Shown here: one piece after another, positions 31,955-42,276 of the stretch
Layout of the letters: the number at the start of each line of letters is the position of its first letter
Numbering within the stretch: position 1 is the first letter of the stretch
DNA from: Closterium sp. Naga37s-1
Lineage: Eukaryota; Streptophyta; Zygnematophyceae; Desmidiales; Closteriaceae
Assembly (NCBI GenBank): GCA_947471745.1
Contig: CANJKZ010000514.1
Coordinates: 62,001-126,000, forward strand
Direction: 5' to 3'
DNA: 64,000 nt
Notes under the pieces: generated by a model
Database searches by the model: none
What the model saw: the letters and a program-made list of their open reading frames with translations, nothing else
Told to the model about the DNA's origin: nothing
Program-made: the position numbers and the translations under genes

Positions 31955-32758
31955 GGTGGAACAGGTGCCCGGCTGCGGTTGAACGCCCCGCCGCAGGTGC
32001 ACGGTGTGCGAGGAGCACGGGTATGGGTAGCGGGTTCGGGTAGCAACTAGGTGCTGTACGGGACGGGCCGCACGGGGGTGACGGGCAGCACGAGACCGGG
32101 CAGCACAGACCGGGTGGGGCACGAGCGAGAACAGACAGCACGGGTGGGGCACGAACGGGTACGGACAGCACGGGTAGGGCACAAACGGGCAGAACGGGGC
32201 AGCACGGGCAGAACGGAGCAGGACACGGGCTGAACGGGGTAGGACACGGGCTGAACGGGGCAACACGGGCAGAGCGGGGCAGGACACGGGCTGAACAGGG
32301 CAGGACACGGGCTGAACGGGGCAACACGGGCAGAGCGGGGCAGGACACGGGCTGAACGGGGCAACACGGGCAGAACGGGGCAACACGGGCAGAGCGGGGC
32401 AGGACACGGGCTGAACGGGGCAACACGGGCAGAACGGGGCAACACGGGGACAACGGGGCAGCACAGGCAGAACGGGGCAGGACAAGGGCTGAACGGGGCA
32501 ACACGGCACGGAAACGGGCACAACACAGGCAGAATGGGGCAGCACGGGGGCAGCATGGGAACACGGGGGCAGCACGGGAACACGGGGACAGCACGGGAGC
32601 AGCACGGGAACACGGGGGCAGCACGGGCATGGGCACGGGGCAAGCACGGGGAACACGGGGCAGACAGCACGGGCACGGGCACGGGGCAAGCACGGGGAAG
32701 TACGGGCAATACGGGAGGTACGGGGCAGGGGATGAGAGGAGGAGGCGGCTGATGCTGC
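31955..32758. repeat. GC-rich ACGGGCAG low-complexity stretch
   Basis: From about 32080 to 32730 the strand is a degenerate repeat of AACGGGGCAACACGGGCAGA and related strings. All minus-strand phases are open (Cys/Pro/Val-rich peptides) merely because of composition. No domain is seen. It probably derives from an internal region of an E-type non-autonomous element. Confidence 0.7.
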
Positions 32759-32889
32759 TGTTACGATAAGAATGAATTGATAGAAAATGTGAAGTACAAC
32801 CCTAGATATAGCAAACCCTAATCATGCAAGTAAGTAGAAATGTAACACCTAGACTAACCTAAACAACACATATAAAATATATGTTGACA
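32759..32889 (-). repeat. 3' LTR of copia D
   Basis: 131 bp, TG...CA, no difference seen from the 5' LTR at 39526-39656; polypurine tract just inside. The LTR at 9313-9460 is a diverged relative. Confidence 0.93.
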
Positions 32890-33105
32890 CACCCCCATAG
32901 TCTAGGTGACGGAAGTCCTGTAGAAACAACAAGAGCAAGCAACAGTCACAAGACCAGTCTACAAGAACAAGACAAATCTCAGGGTGGAGCTCAAAGTCAC
33001 CACACACTCCGAGAGCAAGCAAGGGGCCACAAGGCCAGTCCACATGCAGGTATATAGCAAATATAAAGAGATGCAAGAGTACAAGACATGCAGGACAAGG
33101 CATCT

Positions 33106-36100
33106 CTAAGCAAGCAAGTGAGGACGGGCAGGCACAAGGCCAAGCTGGGTGCAGAAACGCTGGTGGTCACAAGGCGGCAACGCCTTGGTGAAGATATCTG
33201 CCGTGTTGGCCTCAGAGACCACACGTCGAACGAGTGCCTGTCCACGCTGCTGCAACTCACGCAGAAGGAAGTAACGAAGCTGGATGTGCTTCGCCTTCCC
33301 AACCAGTCGGGGCTCCTCACACAACAGGACAGCAGACCTGTTGTCGGCGAACAAGACTGGGGGAGAGCGAGGCCGCTCACCAAGGTCGGTGAGAAGGAAA
33401 GACAGCCAGCGAAGCTCCTGAGCGGCCATGGCCGCAGCATACACCTCTGCCTCACAGCTGGAACCGGCGACGGATGACGCCCGAGTTGACCGCCACGAAA
33501 CAGCACCTGCCCCGAGGCTAAAGGAGTACCCCTGTGTAGACCGACGCGTCTCCGCGTCGTCGGCCCACGACGAGTCCGAGTAACCTGTGAGTGTAACTGG
33601 CTGCTTCCCTCCAAGGACAAGTCCCATGCCTGATGTACTCGCCACATACTTCGCCACCCTCTTAGCAGCGTACCAGTGGGAAGGTCGGTGTCTCCCAGGC
33701 GCAACAAAGTGCGCAAGGACGCTAAGAGGGTAAGCTAGGTCTGGGCGAGTACAGGTCATCAGGTACATGAGACAACCCACCAGCTCAGGATATGGACCAC
33801 TGGACTCAAATGACTCGTCCGAAGGTGGAGCCGTGAGCCCATGATCCACACCAAGAGGGGTGAGCTGTACCTTGGAGAACGGGAAGCGAAACCGCGTGAG
33901 GATCTGCTCGACCATATGCGACTGAGTCAGCGTAATGGTGCGAGCTGCCCTGTCCCTGGTGATCTGCAGGCCAAGGTAGTGCTGCAGCTCACCAAGGTCA
34001 GTGCAAGTGTGTCTCCTCTGCAGTTCCTCCTTCACGGAGGCCAGCGCGCGTCGGTCGGGAGTGGCGAACACTAGGTCGTCGACGTAGACCAGGACAAAGA
34101 ACGGGGTCGAGCCACGGCGAACGAACAGTGACGGGTCAGCAGACGACGGAAAGAAGTCAAGAGCTGCAAGGGTCGAGCGAAGTGTGTCGTGCCACTCACG
34201 TGGGGCCTGACGCAGGCCGTAGACTGGTCGATGCAGCTGCCACTGGGTCCCAGGTGGGAAAGAGCCAGTGAAGCCAGGCGGGCGACGCAGCCAGTTCTGC
34301 TCGTGCAGGCTCCCCTGAAGGAACGCGGTGGAAAAGTCCAAGGAGTGCAACTCGTAGTCGCGCTGGGCTGCAATATGCAGCAACACCCGAAGAGTACTCA
34401 TCTTCGGGGTGGGAGCGAAGGTCTGGAAGAAGTCCACCCCCTCTCGCTGACTGAAGCCTCTCGCAACATAGCGCGCCTTGAACATAGGTGGTGATCCAGG
34501 CGGCCGCTTCACCTTGTAGAGCCATCGGCCACTGACGACATTCGTCCCAGGTGGTGGGACTGCGTCGACGTAAGTGCCTGTGGACCTATAAGATGCCATC
34601 TCTGCCTCCTCAGCTGCTATCCAGTACGAAGCCCAGGGTCCCGAGACCGCCTCGGCGTGAGTGCGAGGGATCGGGATGTCAAGGGCGTCTGGATCCCCCT
34701 CAGGGGCAAGCAGCATGGCGCAGAGATGAGGAACAGCGGCCGCAAGGAAACCAAGCTCGAACTGCCTGTCCTCTATGACCTCCAGGGGAAAGACAGGAGC
34801 ACCCCCAGAGGACGGAGAACGTGCAGGGCCACTCACCAAGTGAGCGGCGTAGTCAAGGCGGTGGGAAGAGGCAAAGCCAGAGACAGTGGTAACAAGTGCT
34901 GAGACAGACGACAGAGGTGCAGTCGGGTGAGTGACCAACGCGGACAAAACACGGGAGACGACAGGACGGGAGGCACGGAGGTAGTCGGACAACGGGTCGT
35001 GAAGCACAGTGAGGGACGACTCAGGGGGCTGTGGAAGGACAGGAGGAGGTGGAACACGAGAGCGGAGAACAAGGTGAAACGGACCGTCTGCACGGTAACG
35101 GGACCGACGGGGCTGTGGAGACACAGCACGACTGAGGGGAGGACGACGAGTCCACTGGGAGGAGGAAAGGGACTCAACTGGTGGAACAGGAGGGGACGGT
35201 AGGGGACCACGAACAAAGCGTGCAGGTGCTGGGTCGGGGAGGTCGCGTAGTCGCAGTCGCTGCTGCTCCGCCTCCTCTGGCGTCTGCTGCGACGGTACCG
35301 GCCCCTGCTGCTGCTCCTGTGGCTCCGCCTCTGCCCTCTCCTGCTGCGGCTGCAGCTGTACCCGCTGCTGCGACCGGGACTCATGCGCTACCCTCTCCTG
35401 CTGCTGCCGTGACTCCTCCTCTACTCTCTCCTGCTGCGTCTGTAACTGCACCTGCTGCTGCGGGTGGGACTCCTGCTCTACCCTCTCCTGGTGCGGCCGT
35501 GACTGCTCCTCTACTCTCTCCTGCTGTGTCTGTAACTGCACCTGCTGCTGCGGGCGGGACTCCTGCTCTACCCTCTCCTGGTGCGGCCGTGACTCCTCCT
35601 CTACCCTCTCCTGCTGCGGCTGCAGCTGCACCCGCTGCTGCGACCGGGACTCCTGCGCTACCCTCTCGTGCTGCTGCTGTGACTCCTCCTCTACTCTCTC
35701 CTGCTGCTGCTGCTGCTGCTGTGCTCTCTCAAATCGCTCACGCTCCTCCCTCTCCAACCGGAGGAGACGCTGCTCACGGGTCAGGAAACGTACAGTGCGC
35801 GGTGTAGGCGCCACAGTGCCAGTGCCTCCAGCTCCAGCACCCCCAGAACCAGCACCTCCACCACCGACACCCCCGGGGCCTCCAGTACCTCCCGCAGGAA
35901 CACCCCCAGGCTCCGCAGCAACCGACCGCAGAGAAGAAGGAGGAGGAAACTGCGGGACGGACGGGAAGCCAGGGGGTGAGGCAGGGCGAGGCCGCCGAGT
36001 CGAGGCTGCCGTGTCCTCCACAGGAGTGACCTCCACGCCCACAACCCCTGCACCCCCAGAGCCGACACCACCAGCTCCTGCAGCCCCAGTACCCTCACCC

Positions 36101-36205
36101 TCCGCAACTGCACCTCCCGCACCCCCAGACACGACAGGGACTGGACGCTGCGGGGGGGAAGACTGCGGAGTGACGTGCGACACACCTGACGGGGCAGGAC
36201 GCGAA
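33106..36205 (-). CDS. Copia D pol, RT-RNase H part (1025 codons)
   Basis: Opens in this phase just after the G10 run; first ATG at 36183, stop at 33106. Residues about 130-330 are a Gln/Glu-rich linker with tandem repeats (QQERVEEESRPHQERVEQES type). Reverse transcriptase follows with GRWLYKVKRPPGSPPMFKAR, DFFQTFAPTPK, LDFSTAFLQG and catalytic FFVLVYVDDLVFAT. RNase H follows with TGYSDSSWADD, SSCEAEVYAAAMA and VLFADNRSAV, ending PARPHLLA. No stop or frameshift occurs in 3 kb. It makes element cDNA from RNA in the cytoplasmic particle. This part could be functional if the upstream frame is restored by frameshifting or if the G10 length is a reading error. Confidence 0.93.
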
Positions 36206-38084
36206 GGGGGGGGGGCTCAAGGGTGAGGAACAGCGGGGGGGAAAAGGCCTCAGTACCTCGGTGGGGGCGACTCCTGTAGTAACAGACAGACTCGTCGAAC
36301 GTGACGTCCTGCGAAGCGAAGAACTGGTAGGTGACCGGGTCGTATAACACCCAGCCGGAGGCGTCCAAAGGGAAGCCAAGAAAGACGCAGGCACGAGTGC
36401 GCGGAGACAACTTGTTCGCGCCAGGGGCGCGAACGTGAGCCAGACAACCCCAGACGCGGAAGTCAGCTGCTACGCCCGGAGAACCTGTCCAAAGGGAGAC
36501 CGGCGTCACCCTTGGCCGTGCGTCACTGGGCCACAGGTTCAGCTGGTGCACGGCGTAGCGGACTGCCTGGGGCCACAAGAACTGGGGGGCACCGGCATGG
36601 CACATGGAGGTCCAGGCAACCTCCATGACCAGGCCGATGCGTCGCTCGGCTACCCCGTTCTGCTGCGGTGATGCTGGTAGCGTGTAAGACTGGATGATCC
36701 CCCGACCCTGACAGAACGTCTCCAGGCGAGTGGAAGAAAACTCACCACCACGGTCCGAGTGTAGGCAAAGCCCACACAGGCCCTGGGCGCCACCCCACGC
36801 TAGTAGCCACGGCTCGAGGACGGTAGGCACGTCGGCCTTCCGTCGCAAGGGGAAAACCGTGGTGTAGCGGGAGTAGTCGTCCACCACAATCAGGAAGTAG
36901 CGCTCCTGACGTGGGCCAAGGACCGGAGAGGGGCCCCAGACGTCCAAGTGCAGGGTCTCGAAGGGAGCCGTGGTGGGGGGGAACGAGGAGGAGTGAGGGG
37001 CAGCGCGCTGCCGACCCTCGACGCAAGGAGTGCACAGCGGCGCAGGCGAGCGGGGAAGCGGTGCAAGCGACCCTGGGAGACCTGAGACCAGACAGTAACG
37101 TGCCATCCTACTGAGACGCGGGAACGACGGGTGACCTAGACGGTGGTGCCAGAGGACCGACGGGTGGGTGAGGGACCGACAGTCACACGACACAGCAGCT
37201 ACCTGACCTGACCTGACCTGACCCGACTCAGTGTGGTGGGACCCAGTGTGTAGTGAGTACAGACCAGATCCCGGCTCTCTGTGGAATGTGGCCAGGGGCG
37301 CCCCAGTGGCACCGACAGTGCAGGAGGCAACAGGCTCGTCCAGTGGGAAAGTAGTGACTACGCCTAGGTCGTGAAGGTGAGTGACACCCACCAGGTTCCT
37401 AGAGAACGAGGGGGTGTAGTAACCTGTAAGAAAACCTGAGGGAGCCGCCGGACACGGAAGAGTGGTGGTGCTGCTAGCAACTACACGTCCCACAGAGGGG
37501 TCAGCCAAGGCGACAGTGACTGGAGTGCGCAGTGGTGTGAGGTCAGTACAGTCGCGAAAGAAACAGCTGGACGCTCCAGAATCTAGGGTGAAGGAAAGCT
37601 GTGCAGTCTGTGGGGTCGCACCCGAACCAGCTACAAAGGCTAGTGCTAGACTAGTGGTAGCTGCAGCTTCTACACAAAGACCCTCAGAGGCGCCGGGACT
37701 GGAAACAACACACGCACCAAGACTGGAAACACAGGTCTCTACTCGTGCAGCCGGAAAGGGTCCTAGACCAGGCAGGTGAGACTCAACTGGTGCAGTAGTG
37801 CGCTGGCGAAGGCGCGAAGGCCAGTGCGGTGTAATAGCGTGAGGACCAAAACGCTCACGGTGGAGGTCGTCGAGTCGACGGTAGCAGCTGGACGCAGTGT
37901 GGTCAGGACTCCAGCAGGTAGTGCCAGCACCAGGGCCTGTCAGGGCCCGGTACCCGCAGGGGCCGACGTCTCGCCCACTGCTAGCTGAGCCACTGCTGGG
38001 GGCGCCACACTTTGGACCCGCAGGCCCCCACTGACGGGAGTGCTGCGGCTGGCCCTGCTGATGTAGAACCCTAGTACATGCCAT
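35781..38084 (-). CDS. Copia D gag end, protease and integrase (767 codons)
   Basis: Met at 38084. Residues 43-67 form an unusual knuckle: Cys43-X13-Cys57-X4-His62-X4-Cys67, followed by YRRLDDLHRERFG. Protease motif FTLDSGASSCFF has its Asp at residue 168. WHHRLGHP and CTPCVEG form the integrase zinc site; the core has Asp in HLDVWGP, Asp in LHSDRGGEF and Glu in NGVAERR. The C-terminal integrase block ends VTFDESVCYYRSRPHRGTEA and SPPLFLTLEP. At 36206-36215 (ten G on the plus strand) the frame is lost; about 140 further codons to 35781 are out-of-phase translation. Protease and integrase look active. Confidence 0.9.
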   Translation of the reverse strand: MACTRVLHQQGQPQHSRQWGPAGPKCGAPSSGSASSGRDVGPCGYRALTGPGAGTTCWSPDHTASSCYRRLDDLHRERFGPHAITPHWPSRLRQRTTAPVESHLPGLGPFPAARVETCVSSLGACVVSSPGASEGLCVEAAATTSLALAFVAGSGATPQTAQLSFTLDSGASSCFFRDCTDLTPLRTPVTVALADPSVGRVVASSTTTLPCPAAPSGFLTGYYTPSFSRNLVGVTHLHDLGVVTTFPLDEPVASCTVGATGAPLATFHREPGSGLYSLHTGSHHTESGQVRSGQVAAVSCDCRSLTHPSVLWHHRLGHPSFPRLSRMARYCLVSGLPGSLAPLPRSPAPLCTPCVEGRQRAAPHSSSFPPTTAPFETLHLDVWGPSPVLGPRQERYFLIVVDDYSRYTTVFPLRRKADVPTVLEPWLLAWGGAQGLCGLCLHSDRGGEFSSTRLETFCQGRGIIQSYTLPASPQQNGVAERRIGLVMEVAWTSMCHAGAPQFLWPQAVRYAVHQLNLWPSDARPRVTPVSLWTGSPGVAADFRVWGCLAHVRAPGANKLSPRTRACVFLGFPLDASGWVLYDPVTYQFFASQDVTFDESVCYYRSRPHRGTEAFSPPLFLTLEPPPLRVLPRQVCRTSLRSLPPRSVQSLSCLGVREVQLRRVRVLGLQELVVSALGVQGLWAWRSLLWRTRQPRLGGLALPHPLASRPSRSFLLLLLCGRLLRSLGVFLREVLEAPGVSVVEVLVLGVLELEALALWRLHRALYVS

Positions 38085-39511
38085 GTGAGCCTATGCTGCT
38101 GCTGGTTCTGCTGGGGGCAGTCTAAGCTGCTGCTGGTGCGCTGGGGGCAGCCTGTGCTGCTTCTGGTTCTGCTGAGAGGCAGCCTAGGCTGCTACTGGTT
38201 CTCCAGGGGGCAGCCAATGCTGCTGCTAGTGCGCTGGCAGTTGCCTAAGCTGCTGCTGGTGCGCTGGCGGTAGCCTAAGCTGCTGCTGGTGCGCTGGGGG
38301 CAGCCTATGCTGCTGCTGGTTCGCTGGGGGCAGCCTATGCTGCTGCTGCTGGTGCTCTGGCGGCAGCCTATGCTGCTGCTGGTTCGCTGGGGGCAGCCTA
38401 TGCTGCTTCTGGCTCTGCTGGGGGCAGCCTTAGCTGCTACTGGTTTTGCTGGGGGCAGCCAATGCTGCTGCTGGTGCGCTGGTGGCAGCCTATGCCGCTT
38501 CTGGTTCTGCTGGGGGCAGCCTACGCTGCTGCTGGTGCGCTGGGGGCAGCCTATGCTGCTGCTAGTGTGCTGGCGGCAGCCTATGCTGCTGCTGGTTCTG
38601 CTGGTTCTGCTGATTCTGCTGGTTCTGCTGGTTCTGCTGGTTCTGCTGGTTCTGCTGGTTCTGCTGGTTCTGCTGGTTCTGCTGGTTCTGTTGGTTCTGC
38701 TGGTTCTGCTGGGGGCAGCCTACGTTGCTGCTGGTGCGCTGGGGGCAGCCTATGCTGCTGCTGGTGTAGCTGGCGGCAGTGTAATCGGCTGGGGCTACTG
38801 ACGGCGGGTGTGGTAGATCGTGGGGAGGCAGGTTTCAGGTGGGGAAGCTGTTAAGGCAGCGGGCTACGGGTGAGGCGGCGGTTCTGTGCAGTTCTGTGCG
38901 GTTATGTGCAGTACTGTGCGGTTCCGTGAGGTTCAATGCGGTGGAGAGGACTGGGTGGGGCAGCTGATTCCGGGTGAGGTGCCTGGAACGGGTGGGGCAG
39001 CAGGTTTCCAGGTGGGGCGGCGGTTGTCAGGTCTGGGGCGGTGGTTTTCAGGTCTGGGGCGGCGGTTTTCAGGTGGGGAAGCTGTTAAGGCGGCGGTTCT
39101 GTGCGGTTCTGAGGGGGATTTCAGGTCTGGGGGCCGGTTACGACGGTGGGCTGCACGTGCGCGCGGCTACGACGTACTAGCGCGGAGCTGCGGGTGCGAC
39201 TAAGGCTGCGCGCGCAGCTACGTGCGTTCGTCTGCTGCGCGCTAGAGGACTGGGGGGCAACACGCGGGGTAAAACGAGTGGGGCGCGGGGCTAAAAACCG
39301 AGTGACGCTCGGCAAAAAACGGGTGGGGCGCAGGGCAGAAACGGGTGACGCGCGATGTCGACGGGGGGCGCGACCTACTCGGGCTCTACGGGGCAGGGCG
39401 CTTCGGGCTATGGGTCGCTACGAGGCGCGCGGGTGGTGGGCCCATAGACTATCGAGAGAAATTTCGCCTAAGGGAAAAAAATCGCCTAGGGGAAAAATCG
39501 CCAAGGGAAAC
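38085..39511 (-). pseudogene. Gag / leader region of copia D, eroded into repeats
   Basis: Between primer site and zinc region on the minus strand no gag domain is visible and all phases are closed at intervals. Plus-strand 38090-38580 is a repeat of about 36 bp (GCTGGGGGCAGCCTATGCTG); 38583-38713 is a 9-bp repeat (TTCTGCTGG, about 14 copies) that would code Pro-Ala-Glu on the minus strand. ATGGGCCCACC lies about 81 bp after the primer-site start. A stop lies just upstream of Met 38084, so how the gag region is expressed is unclear. Confidence 0.6.
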
Positions 39512-39525
39512 CTAGCTCTATACCA
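39512..39525 (-). other. Primer-binding site of copia D
   Basis: Minus strand reads TGGTATAGAGCTAG next to the 5' LTR; this equals TGGTATCAGAGC with one base (C) missing. The nested fragment at 9461 has the same variant. Confidence 0.8.
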
Positions 39526-39656
39526 TGTTACGATAAGAATGAATTGATAGAAAATGTGAAGTACAACCCTAGATATAGCAAACCCTAATCATGCAAGTAA
39601 GTAGAAATGTAACACCTAGACTAACCTAAACAACACATATAAAATATATGTTGACA
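39526..39656 (-). repeat. 5' LTR of copia D
   Basis: 131 bp; identical by eye to the 3' LTR; flanked outside by GCAGC. Confidence 0.93.
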
Positions 39657-40691
39657 GCAGCATATGAACTCTCACCACCCACACCCCCTGAACCTTTCCC
39701 CCCACAGCAGCATTGACGGAGAAAGAGAGGTGGAGGTGTAGTGGCGGTAGGTGCTGCAGCTGAATCACCCACCCCCTCAACCTCCCCCCCAACAGCAGCA
39801 GATGCAGGAGTGAGAAAGAGGAGGAGGGGGCGGCTGGTGCTGCAGCTGGACTCACCCACCCACACCCCCTGATCCAGCAGCGGCGGAGAGAGAGAGGGGG
39901 AGGTGTGGCGGCAGTAGCTGCAGATGGATCACCCACCCCCTCAACCTCCCCCTTACATGAGCCTCCAACCCCGCCACTCCCCCTCCCCCAGCCGTCCCCT
40001 TCGGGCCACACCTCCTCCCCTTCCCGCTGGAAACGGAGCCGGAGATGGGGGTGGGGTGGCAGTTGTCGGTGGGGGGGGGCGGGATCTGGGGCAGAACGGC
40101 GGTCTGGGTGCAGGTACGGGGTGCGGACGGGTCTCGCGGACGGGGGCACGGACGTCGTGCGTGGTGCGGATGGCGTACGGGCGACGGGCGGGGTGCGTGG
40201 TGCGGGTGGCGCACGAGCGGCAGGCGGGGTGCGGGGTGCGGGTGGAGTACGGGCGACGGGCGGGGTGCGGGGTGCGGGTCGCGAACGATCTGGCGCGTGC
40301 AAGGGCGTAGCAGCAGCTTCTCCCGCCACTCCCACCACTCTCGCCACTCCCGCCACTCCCTTCACAGCAGTTGCGAAGTCGACGGGAGGGCGGGCGGGGA
40401 CCTGGCGACGGGCAGCGGAGAGCGTACGGGTGGCGGGGACCTGGCGACGGGCGGCTGTGCGACGGGACGGGCGACGGGCTGCAGCAGCGGATATCGCGCG
40501 GGCGGCGGGATGCAGTTGCGGGTAGCGCGTCGGCGACGGGCAGAAGCAGCGGGTAGCGCGTGGGCGACGGGCTGCGGCAAGGAAGCGCTCACGAGGCGCG
40601 CTACGGGCCGCGCAACGGGGCACGCCATAGCGAGAGGCTAGCGGTGGGCCCATAAAAATTCGGTCCTTAGGAAAGGAACCGCTCGATACCA
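39657..40691 (-). other. Internal start of an E-family element with low-complexity frame
   Basis: On the minus strand this follows the E LTR: primer site TGGTATCGAGCGG (just below 40692), then ATGGGCCCACC 38 bp on, then an open frame (358 codons from 40692, the last 14 inside the D LTR) rich in Ala, Arg and Pro with RTPPAPRTPPVA repeats. No enzyme domain is present. The GC-rich repeats (GGCGACGGGC, GGTGCGGGTGGC) account for its openness. It fits a non-autonomous element like C. D is inserted at its distal side. Confidence 0.65.
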
Positions 40692-40938
40692 TGTTACGAG
40701 ACTAACTTAACTAGTAACCAGGTTTTACTAAGGGCCTAGGCTTAGGAGCCTAGGCCAAGCGGGTGTCGAGATGGTTGTGCCAAGGAGGATTGTCGAGAAT
40801 GGTTGGAGGTTCACTATAGCACACGAGTACATATAGCAACCTAACAAAGGTGAAAGAGGTGCACCACCATACAAGAGAATTACACAACAGCTACACTACA
40901 GGCAGATTATACTAAATAGATATAAATCTATTTTGACA
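40692..40938 (-). repeat. E-family LTR, minus orientation
   Basis: 247 bp; reverse complement matches 31708-31954 closely (TGTCAAAATAG...CTCGTAACA). In its own orientation it is followed by a primer site and leader, so it is a genuine 5' LTR. Its partner at 31708 points the other way. Confidence 0.9.
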
Positions 40939-42104
40939 TGGCGGCCGGCGGCCTTGCCGTCTGGCGGCCGGCGGCCTTGCCGTCTGGCGGCCGGCGGCCT
41001 TGCCGTCTGGCGGCCGGCGGCCTTGCCGTCTGGCGGCCGGCGGCCTTGCCGTGTGGCGGCCGGCGGCCTTGCCGTGTGGCGGCCGGCGGCCTTGCCGTGT
41101 GGCGGCCGGCGGCCTTGCCGTGTGGCGGCCGGCGGCCTTGCCGTGTGGCGGCCGGCGGCCTTGCCGTGTGGCGGCCGGCGGCCGACGGCCTTGCCATGTG
41201 GCGGCCGGCGGCTTTGCCGTGTGGCGGCCGGCGGCCGGCGGCCTTGCCGTGTTGCGGCCGGCGGCCTTGCCGTGTGGCGGCCGGCGGCCTTGCCGTGTGG
41301 CGGCCGGCGGCCTTGCCGTGTGGCGGCCGGCGGCCTTGCCGTGTGGCGGCCGGCGGACTTGCCGTGTGGCGGCCGGCGGCCTTGCCGTGTGGCGGCCGGC
41401 GGCCTTGCCGTGTGGCTGCCGCCGGCCTTGCCGTGTGGCGGCCGGCGCCCTAGCCGTGTGGCGTCCGGCGGCCGGCGGCCTTCCCGTGTGGCGGCCGTCG
41501 GCCTTGCCGTGTGGCGGCTGGCGGCTGGCGCCCTTGCCGTGTGGCGGCCGACGGCCTTTCCGTGTGGCGGCCGGCGGCCGGCGGTATTGCCGTGTGGCGG
41601 CCGGCGGCCTTGCCGTGTGGCGGCCGGCGGCCTTGCCGTGTGGCGGCCGGCGGCCTTGCCGTGTGGCGGCCGGCGGCCTTGCCGTGTGGCGGCCGGCGGC
41701 CTTGCCGTGTGGCGGCCGGCGGCCTTGCCGTGTGGCGGCCGGCGGCCTTGCCGTGTGGCGGCCGGGGGCCTTGCCGTGTTGCGGCCGGCGGCCTTGCCGT
41801 GTGGCGGCCGGCGGCCGGCGGCCTTGTCGTGTGGCGGCCGGCGGCCTTGCCGTGTTGCGGCCGGCGGCCTTGCCGTGTGGCGGGCGGCGGCCGGCGCCCT
41901 TGCCGTGTGGCGGCCGGCGGCCTTGCCGTGTGGCGGCCGGCGACCGGTGGCCTTGCCGTGTGGCGGCCGGCGGCCTTTCCGTGTGGCGGCCGGCGCCCTT
42001 GCCGTGTGGCGGCCGGCGCCCTTGCCGTGTGGCGGCCGGCGCCCTTGCCGTGTGGCGGCCGGCGGCCTTGCCGTGTGGCGGCCGGCGGCCTTGCCGTGTG
42101 TAGA
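40939..42104 (+). repeat. 23-bp GC-rich array, main part
   Basis: About 50 units of GGCGGCCGGCGGCC + TTGCCGTGT with scattered substitutions and a few 7-9-bp expansions (GGCCGGCGGCCGGC). The left end begins right at the E LTR (TGGCGGCC) and the right end passes into RNase H sequence through GTGTAGACCG. All six phases are open over hundreds of codons because 23 is not divisible by three and the unit lacks stops. Confidence 0.95.
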
Positions 42105-42276
42105 CCGTAGCGACCTTCCGTCGTCAGCCCACGACGAGTCCGAGTAACCTGTAAGTGTAACTGGCTGCTTCCCTCCAAGAACAAGTCCCATGCCTGATGT
42201 ACTTGCCACATACTTCGCCACCCTCTTAGCAGCGTACCAGTGGAAAGGTCGGTGTCTCCCAGGCGCAACAAAGCGC
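42098..42276 (-). pseudogene. RNase H fragment of a D-like copia element
   Basis: Minus strand encodes APGRHRPFHWYAAKRVAKYV, TSGMGLVLGGKQPVTLTGYS and DSSWADD, close to the D pol stretch at about 33540-33710. It is cut on both sides: by the 23-bp array at one end, by the 181-bp satellite at the other (CTCAAAACGCGG at 42275). Confidence 0.9.

Larger units (their letters stand above)
32759..39656 (-). mobile_element. Copia element D, nearly intact
   Basis: Two 131-bp LTRs (32759-32889 and 39526-39656, TGTTACGATAAG...TATGTTGACA on the plus strand) appear identical, so the insertion is recent. Minus-strand order: primer site TGGTATAGAGC, degenerate gag, zinc region, protease, integrase, reverse transcriptase, RNase H, polypurine tract (CTATGGGGGTG, 32890-32900). 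Only one shift, in a run of ten G, interrupts the 5-kb coding region from 38084 to 33106. The flanking pentamers are GCTGC (left) and GCAGC (right), not identical, and the LTRs outside D point in opposite directions. Confidence 0.93.

Noticed and set aside
32047-32709. Cys/Pro-rich 220-260-codon frames that look like secreted or metal-binding proteins
   Set aside because: Three overlapping phases give the same kind of peptide from one ACGGGCAG-type repeat; no start, domain or context supports a gene.
38289-38801. Leucine-rich membrane-like frame on the plus strand
   Set aside because: It is the antisense of the Pro-Ala-Glu/Gln repeat in the gag region of D; the hydrophobic run comes from TTCTGCTGG repeats.
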